A DNA stretch of 64,000 bases from Aequorivita lipolytica (GTDB taxonomy: Bacteria; Bacteroidota; Bacteroidia; Flavobacteriales; Flavobacteriaceae), in the NCBI RefSeq assembly GCF_007997135.1, contig NZ_VORU01000003.1, forward strand, positions 186,001 to 250,000. Reading direction: 5' to 3'. A program made the position numbers and the translations under genes. The notes under the pieces were generated by a model. That model ran no database searches. It saw only the letters and a list, made by a program, of their open reading frames with translations, and was not told the DNA's origin. Numbering within the stretch: position 1 is the stretch's first letter; every line of letters begins with the position of its first letter. Positions 58,755 to 64,000 of this stretch are shown here, one piece after another.

Positions 58755-60368
58755 ATGATAAAAAAACTACTACTATTCAGCACATTTTTGATAGGTGGCA
58801 CCTTAATGGCGCAAGTTACATTTACCAACCAAAGCGGACTGATTGGCAATTACGAAGACAATTCTGAAGTAGCCGTTGATATGAATGGCGATTATCTAGA
58901 TGACTACGTTCGTGTATCTTCAAACGGAATCGGAATTGATTATCAACTTGCCGACCAAACCTTTAATTCTGTTTTTATCTCCATGCCCATCCAGAATATT
59001 CCAGATTGGAGCGTGGCCGCCGGAGATATTGATGGTAACGGTTTTAATGATCTATTTCTCGGTAACGGCTCACGAGTTTCCTTTTTATTTGCAAATGAAG
59101 ATGGTACCGCCTACACCGAGCTAACAAAACCGGATTATATTTTTTCACAAAGATCTACGCTGGCAGACATAAATAACGACGGCCTTCTGGATGCCTTTAT
59201 TTGCCACGATATAGACTTAAGCCTTCCATTCCGCAATGCCGGGGGACAAAATATGGTTCTGGATCAAACATTGATTCAAACTCTTGACAGACCTGGCAAC
59301 TACGCCGCAATTTGGGTAGATTATGATAATGATGGCGATACAGATATGTATTTAACAAAATGTCGCGGTGGTGCTTTGCCCGGCGATGAAAATAGAGATA
59401 ATGCCATGTACACCAACAATGGCGATGGTACTTTTACCGAAAACGGACTTGATATAGGGATGCGCGATAATGCACAATCTTGGTCTACCGTTTTTGAAGA
59501 TTTTGACAATGATGGTGATTTTGATGCCTTCATAGTAAACCACGATTTTCAAAACCGATTGATGCAAAATGACGGCACCGGGATGTTCACTGACGTAATT
59601 GCAGATTCTGGAATAAATCCAACCGATCTTGGCGCCTGGGAAAACCAATCTGGCGATTTCAACAATGACGGTTTTGTGGATATTTTTTCTGAAATGTCCA
59701 AGGAACTTTATCTCAACAATGGCGATATGACTTTTACTGGCCAAGACCTTAATTTTGACGAGGGCGGAATTGGCGATTTCAACAATGATGGTTTTTTAGA
59801 TGTAGTTAATGACGGAAATCTCTATATTAATGACGGTAACGCTAATAATTGGGTTAAAGTTGGTTTAGAAGGAGTGGAAAGTAACAAGAACGGAATTGGA
59901 GCAAGAGTGAAAATAGTGGGAGATTGGGGCACGCAAATGCGCGAAGTTCGCTCCGGTCAAGGTTTTAGCCATATGAATTCTCTGTTGGCCCATTTTGGAA
60001 CTGGCACTAGTTCAACTATTGAAACATTAATAATTGAATGGCCCTCTGGAACTATAGATGTTTTCCAAAATCCAGACATAAATACAACGCACATTATTGT
60101 GGAAGGAAGCGGCCCATTGGCAGTAACCGATTATGAGATAGAAGGACTAAAGATTTATCCCAATCCTACTACGGCAATGCTGAACTTTTCATTTCAAGGA
60201 CTTGAAAATACCCCAGTACAAATTATAGATCTTACCGGAAAAGTGATATTAAACACGAAAGTTTCTAATGAAGGTTCTATAAATGTAGCATCCCTTACCA
60301 ACGGTGTTTATTTTGCTATGCTGCAGGTGGAAAAGAAAACCACAAGTTATAAGTTCATTAAAAATTAA
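58755..60368 (+). CDS. VCBS/FG-GAP repeat protein with ASPIC/UnbV domain and T9SS sorting domain
   Basis: A 537-residue secreted protein: signal peptide (residues 1-19, FLIGGTLMAQ), six or more FG-GAP/VCBS calcium-binding repeats (DMNGDYLDDYV, DIDGNGFNDLF, DINNDGLLDAF, DYDNDGDTDMY, DFDNDGDFDAF, DFNNDGFVDIF, DFNNDGFLDVV), an ASPIC/UnbV region (NGIGARVKIVGDWG and EVRSGQGFSHMNSLLAHFG), and a T9SS sorting domain (IYPNPTTAMLNF, SLTNGVYFAML). It should be a surface beta-propeller. Role unknown, perhaps adhesion or carbohydrate binding. Confidence 0.93.
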   Translation: MIKKLLLFSTFLIGGTLMAQVTFTNQSGLIGNYEDNSEVAVDMNGDYLDDYVRVSSNGIGIDYQLADQTFNSVFISMPIQNIPDWSVAAGDIDGNGFNDLFLGNGSRVSFLFANEDGTAYTELTKPDYIFSQRSTLADINNDGLLDAFICHDIDLSLPFRNAGGQNMVLDQTLIQTLDRPGNYAAIWVDYDNDGDTDMYLTKCRGGALPGDENRDNAMYTNNGDGTFTENGLDIGMRDNAQSWSTVFEDFDNDGDFDAFIVNHDFQNRLMQNDGTGMFTDVIADSGINPTDLGAWENQSGDFNNDGFVDIFSEMSKELYLNNGDMTFTGQDLNFDEGGIGDFNNDGFLDVVNDGNLYINDGNANNWVKVGLEGVESNKNGIGARVKIVGDWGTQMREVRSGQGFSHMNSLLAHFGTGTSSTIETLIIEWPSGTIDVFQNPDINTTHIIVEGSGPLAVTDYEIEGLKIYPNPTTAMLNFSFQGLENTPVQIIDLTGKVILNTKVSNEGSINVASLTNGVYFAMLQVEKKTTSYKFIKN

Positions 60369-60386
60369 GCATTTTTTTAAAAGTAG

Positions 60387-60421
60387 AATCCACGAATAAC
60401 GTATAAGTTTATTCGTGGATT
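60387..60421. terminator. Terminator hairpin between the VCBS protein and DUF389 genes
   Basis: AATCCACGAATAA (60387-60399) pairs with TTATTCGTGGATT (60409-60421) as a 13-base perfect stem with a nine-base loop, and a T-rich stretch follows. The convergent genes on both sides make it a likely bidirectional terminator. Confidence 0.85.
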
Positions 60422-60458
60422 TTCTATTTCTTACAAACTGAAAAAGCTGCCGAGTTAT

Positions 60459-61895
60459 CTAAGGATACTCGCTCACTTGAAGGGTATCCAGCTTCATTTT
60501 GAACTTAATCCAAGCATCTATTTTTTTCAAATCTGCTTTTCGCTCCTTGTATGGAACATTCTTTTTCCAACGAATATTAATTACGGGCAGCGTATCTGTA
60601 TCCTTAAAATTTGTAGTTATTTTATTTGAATAGCTGAATGTTTCAACGTTATCATAATTTATTTTAATCTCTTCACTCAATTCCTTAAAAGGTACATTTT
60701 GTACTTTCAAAAGCGCCAGCTCATTTTCCAAAAACCTTATTTTTTCATCTTTGCCTTGAATAATCTGCTCGTTCTTCACATACAAATCTTCAAGTATTCC
60801 GGCTTTAATCTCACCGGAAAGCTTCGCAGCCATTTCCCCGCTCTGGTCGGCACCTTGATAGATGCGCAGCTGTGTTTGCTCCAAACTTTCAGTAGTTTCC
60901 ATTTCTTTTAGCCACTCGTCTATTTTATTTTGTGGAACGGGGCGGCCAATTAAATACACGTCTATATTTTTCGACTTATAATCCTGTGTAAATTTCACTA
61001 CTTCGGCACCATCATAATTAATAACGTTTTTTACGAACTCTTTGGTTTTATTTTCAAAAACTTGTTCTTCCAATAATTTGATGAATAACCAAACACTAGG
61101 CACCATAACTGCAATAGCGATTAATGACGCAATCTGTGCAGTTCGTTTTCTGCGTTTGCTATTGGCATAACGCACCAGCGGAAATTGTAATATTTTTGAC
61201 ACTATAAATGTGGCAAGTGCAATAAATACCGCATTAATGGAAAACAAGTATAATGCACCAAGCGCATAAGAGCCGTTCCCGATCGCCAAACCGTAACCCA
61301 CGGTACACAAAGGTGGCATTAATGCAGTAGCAATTGCTACCCCAAAAATTACACTGGCAATCGTTCCGCTTTTTGTTTTTGCAACAATTAATCCCAGACC
61401 TCCAAAAATAGCTATCAAAACATCCAATATAGTTGGATATGTTCTGGCAATTAATTCTGGCGTCTCTTCGGTTAGCGGTGAAAGTTTAAAGTAGAGAAAG
61501 GCTGTAAGCACACTCAAAAAAACCATCACCCCAAGATTAATGAGAGATCGTTTTAACGTATCCACATCATTGATGGCAACGGAAAGTCCAATACCTACAA
61601 TCGGGCCCATTAATGGCGAAATAAGCATCGCTCCAATAACTACGGCGGTGCTACTCACATTAAGTCCAATGGAGGCTACGAAGATTGAAAAAATAAGAAT
61701 CCACGCTGTATGTCCTTTAAAAGAAATATCCTTTTTTACAGCTTCAATGGTTGCATCGCGATCAGTTTCGGAACGAATATCAAAAAGTTCACTCAGGAAT
61801 TTCTTAATGCTCTGCCAGGTATTGAGCTTTACGTTCTCAAACTCTTCATCGTTCGGTGTAATCTTAATGTCGTTATTATTTTCTGATGTGCTCAT
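60459..61895 (-). CDS. DUF389 family membrane protein
   Basis: A 478-residue protein with six or so membrane segments in its first half (VASIGLNVSSTAVVIGAMLI, then PLMGPIVGIGLSVAINDVDT) and a soluble C-terminal part from about residue 275. The family is known from sequence only (DUF389, formerly linked to TrkA-type). The N-terminal soluble part begins NNNDIKITPNDEEFENVKLN. Its start follows the ManC stop without a gap, so they are likely one operon. Function unknown. Confidence 0.9.
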   Translation of the reverse strand: MSTSENNNDIKITPNDEEFENVKLNTWQSIKKFLSELFDIRSETDRDATIEAVKKDISFKGHTAWILIFSIFVASIGLNVSSTAVVIGAMLISPLMGPIVGIGLSVAINDVDTLKRSLINLGVMVFLSVLTAFLYFKLSPLTEETPELIARTYPTILDVLIAIFGGLGLIVAKTKSGTIASVIFGVAIATALMPPLCTVGYGLAIGNGSYALGALYLFSINAVFIALATFIVSKILQFPLVRYANSKRRKRTAQIASLIAIAVMVPSVWLFIKLLEEQVFENKTKEFVKNVINYDGAEVVKFTQDYKSKNIDVYLIGRPVPQNKIDEWLKEMETTESLEQTQLRIYQGADQSGEMAAKLSGEIKAGILEDLYVKNEQIIQGKDEKIRFLENELALLKVQNVPFKELSEEIKINYDNVETFSYSNKITTNFKDTDTLPVINIRWKKNVPYKERKADLKKIDAWIKFKMKLDTLQVSEYP

Positions 61896-62975
61896 TTACA
61901 AATATTTTTTTCCGAATTTATTTGAAACCTCTTTCAACAATTCCTTAATTTCCTGTTCTTTCTTCTTCGGAAATAGTAAAAGGACGTCCTCTTTATCCAC
62001 CACAATATAGTCTTCAATGCCGTCTAAAACAACTAGTTTTTTTGAATCGGTAAAAACCATATTGCTTTTTGAGTTCATCAGAAGTGTTTCAGCATTAACT
62101 ACTGCATTTTGATTTTCATCTTTCTCCAATTTATCGTAAAGTGCACCCCAGGTTCCCAAATCGTTCCAATCAAACGTAGCTTTTTTCACAAAAACATTTG
62201 CCGCTTTTTCAAGAATTCCGTAGTCTATGGAAATATTTTCTGCTTCGGGATATTTTTTATCGATAAAATGCCTTTCTTCGGAAGTATTTAAAACATCAAC
62301 CCCTTTTGAAAATAAAGAATTCATTTCAGCTAAATGCTTTTCAAAGGAATCAACAATACTTTTAGCGCTCCAAATGAAGATTCCCGCATTCCAAAGAAAA
62401 TTTCCAGCGGCCAGAAACGCTTTCGCAGTTTCATAATCGGGCTTCTCTCGAAATTGTTTCACTATTTTTATTTCGGAAGCATCGCTTTTATCACTTTCAA
62501 TATATCCATAACCAGTGTTTGGGAAAGTTGGCGCAACGCCCAAAGTAAGCAAAACATCCTCTCGTTGGGCAGCATCAAAACAGGTTTGCACATCACTGGC
62601 AAAAGCAGTTTCATCCTCAATCCAATGGTCGCTTGGCGCTACCAGCATGAGTGCTTCTGGATTTTCTTTTCTAATTTTTAAAGCTGAAAGCAAAATACAC
62701 GGCGCGGTATTGCGCATTGCAGGCTCTAGAACCACTTGTTTTTCTGAAATTTCTGGCAGTTGTTTTAGCGTAATCTCCAGATATACAGTATTGGTAAGAA
62801 TGTATATATTTTCTGAAGGGATAATTTTATTGAGCCTCGAAAAGGTTTTTTGCAGCAAACTTTGCCCAGTTCCCAACATATCCTGAAATTGCTTTGGAAA
62901 TTCTTGGGTGCTCACGGGCCAGAATCGTGAACCAATTCCACCAGCCATAATTACTGCGTAATAATTTTTGTTCAT
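61896..62975 (-). CDS. manC: Mannose-1-phosphate guanylyltransferase
   Basis: A 359-residue nucleotidyltransferase: NYYAVIMAGGIGSRFWPVST (start of the NTP_transferase domain with the GGxGxR loop), FPKQFQDMLGTGQSLLQ, LMLVAPSDHWIEDE and FLWNAGIFIWSAKSIVDSFE. The short length (no C-terminal phosphomannose isomerase domain) fits the flavobacterial form. It makes GDP-mannose for surface polysaccharides. DUF389 follows at once on the same strand. Confidence 0.93.
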   Translation of the reverse strand: MNKNYYAVIMAGGIGSRFWPVSTQEFPKQFQDMLGTGQSLLQKTFSRLNKIIPSENIYILTNTVYLEITLKQLPEISEKQVVLEPAMRNTAPCILLSALKIRKENPEALMLVAPSDHWIEDETAFASDVQTCFDAAQREDVLLTLGVAPTFPNTGYGYIESDKSDASEIKIVKQFREKPDYETAKAFLAAGNFLWNAGIFIWSAKSIVDSFEKHLAEMNSLFSKGVDVLNTSEERHFIDKKYPEAENISIDYGILEKAANVFVKKATFDWNDLGTWGALYDKLEKDENQNAVVNAETLLMNSKSNMVFTDSKKLVVLDGIEDYIVVDKEDVLLLFPKKKEQEIKELLKEVSNKFGKKYL

Positions 62976-63124
62976 TTAAAAAAGTTTAAAATTCTGGAGT
63001 TTAAGCGTTTAATAGCTCAGATAACTTTTTAAAAACCTTTAGCTTTTCAGATTTCTATTTCATCAATTTGAATTATATACAGTTTATAAACTCTTAAACA
63101 TATAAACTTATAAACTCTCTCAAC

Positions 63125-63721
63125 TCATTTTAAAAATTCCACCTCCGCATTCGGGTTAAAAAGATACGTTCTTCCAGTGGCAACCTCCAAACATTCAAAC
63201 CGTTTTACACGCTGTTTTCCACGTTTAAAAATTTTACCATTGTACAATCTAAAATGACCTCCGAAGGGGATTTCAAAGATATAGTTTTTATCGTTCTCGG
63301 GGTCAAATTGCTTTAATGCCAACGCCAATGCCGCATCCGTATCGCTCGAAGCTTTGGGGTTTTTGAAATGACGTGCTAGTAGTGGCAACAATTCATTTGG
63401 AAAAATGGTTGGCCTTAAATAGGGAAGCATCAATAGCTGAAAGGTACGCTTCCATTCCAGACCGTGTGGCTTTATGTGTCTTCCATGTTTTATAAAAGCC
63501 TCTAAATGTGCTATTTCGTGAACCAGCGTGATCAAAAACCGATACTTATTTAAAGAGGCATTTACTGTAATTTGGTGTTGTCCATTGGGCATTTTCCGAT
63601 AATCGCCATGGCGAGTCACTCGCTCATTCACAATTTTAAGATGTACATTGTGAGTTTTTATAAGCTCAAAAGCAGAATCTACGGAAGCTTGTGGAATGTA
63701 TTTTTCGAGGATTTCAGTCAT
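63125..63721 (-). CDS. SprT-like zinc metallopeptidase
   Basis: A 198-residue protein with HEIAHLEAFIKHGRHIKPHG (H68, E69, H72 of the HExxH motif). After this come RPTIFPNELLPLLARHFKN and a beta-rich end (GGHFRLYNGKIFKRGKQRVK then RFECLEVATGRTYLFN). It resembles SprT-family proteins, which in bacteria lack a firm role and in eukaryotes act on DNA-protein crosslinks. The zinc ribbon cysteines of SprT are absent. It starts 3 bp after the SDR stop. Confidence 0.85.
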   Translation of the reverse strand: MTEILEKYIPQASVDSAFELIKTHNVHLKIVNERVTRHGDYRKMPNGQHQITVNASLNKYRFLITLVHEIAHLEAFIKHGRHIKPHGLEWKRTFQLLMLPYLRPTIFPNELLPLLARHFKNPKASSDTDAALALALKQFDPENDKNYIFEIPFGGHFRLYNGKIFKRGKQRVKRFECLEVATGRTYLFNPNAEVEFLK

Positions 63722-63724
63722 AAA

Positions 63725-64000
63725 CTATGGGGTTGTACTCGAAACCTGCAGTATTTTCCCATTGTAAAATTTATTCCCGCTAAGGGAAAAATCCAAAATA
63801 TACTCTGCCATTTCCGTTGCAGAAAGTGGCGCTTTAAACCCAGGGAAAGCTTCTTCAAGCATTTCAGTTTGCACTGAGCCAAGGGCCAAAACGTTGAATG
63901 ATGGGCCTGTTTCTTTGTATTCTTCCGCTAGCAATTCGGTTAAAGTGATGACTGCTCCCTTGCTACTGCTGTAGGCGCTAAGCCCCGGAAATTTAACACT
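63725..64000 (-). CDS. SDR family oxidoreductase, C-terminal fragment
   Basis: Only the C-terminal 91 residues are present; the frame runs to the window edge at 64000. The catalytic YxxxK motif is visible as LSAYSSSKGAVITLTELLA. It continues GPSFNVLALGSVQTEMLEEA (a substrate/NAD loop) and YILDFSLSGNKFYNGKILQV. It is a short-chain dehydrogenase; substrate unknown. The start lies outside the window. SprT-like follows 3 bp later. Confidence 0.85.
   Translation of the reverse strand, partial: SVKFPGLSAYSSSKGAVITLTELLAEEYKETGPSFNVLALGSVQTEMLEEAFPGFKAPLSATEMAEYILDFSLSGNKFYNGKILQVSSTTP

Overview
The window is chromosomal DNA of low G+C from a member of the Bacteroidetes, almost certainly Flavobacteriaceae and probably marine. 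Signs of this are a SusC/SusD pair, three secreted proteins with type IX secretion (T9SS) C-terminal sorting domains, flavobacterial -7 boxes of the form TAnnTTTG, DUF4136 and DUF547 lipoproteins, and a Mur-ligase/TPR/Obg/Adk neighbourhood. The genus cannot be fixed from sequence reading alone. I see no tRNA, rRNA, CRISPR array, insertion sequence or prophage.

Bases 390-15018 are the most distinctive part: fourteen co-directional genes that look like an extended arsenosugar (possibly arsenolipid) biosynthesis locus. They encode an AhpD-like peroxidase, the radical SAM enzyme ArsS, a DUF2064 glycosyltransferase-like protein, a SusC/SusD outer-membrane pair, a sodium:solute symporter, a metallophosphoesterase, a periplasmic rhodanese, a second DUF2064/TIGR04282 protein, a purine nucleoside phosphorylase, a sterol desaturase-like di-iron enzyme, a DUF547 lipoprotein, a TIGR04283 glycosyltransferase and a hemerythrin-like protein. 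ArsS joins dimethylarsenic to a deoxyadenosyl group; the phosphorylase would remove adenine and the transferases would build the final ribose conjugate. The methyltransferase ArsM is not in the window. A glycoside hydrolase-like lipoprotein on the opposite strand, an FAD reductase/membrane iron-sulfur protein pair and two glycosyltransferases (15031-21408) follow and may extend the locus.

Bases 21587-34780 are mostly minus-strand: a PaiB-like protein (+), a Mpl-type murein ligase, a TPR protein, DUF4136, a leucine-rich T9SS protein, ObgE, adenylate kinase, two uncharacterised proteins, a GNAT acetyltransferase, a lipoprotein, a class C beta-lactamase-like hydrolase with TPR, and an amidohydrolase. 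Bases 35008-41588 hold a DoxX-like protein, formate-THF ligase, an MFS transporter, a methyltransferase, a RluA-type pseudouridine synthase and a CPBP protease.

Bases 41974-46849 carry purK and purE, separated by a RhuM-family gene, then an M3 peptidase. Next come an M28 peptidase with a sorting domain, an ECF sigma factor with a small partner, a UbiA-like membrane protein, gcvP, a ketoacyl synthase III homologue, a methyltransferase and glycosyltransferase, alkaline phosphatase, MlaE/MlaF, a VCBS-repeat T9SS protein, DUF389, mannose-1-phosphate guanylyltransferase, a SprT-like protein and a partial SDR.

Intergenic spaces are rich in small palindromic and tandem repeats of several families. 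Some of them supply stop codons to genes, and one lies inside a glycosyltransferase reading frame.
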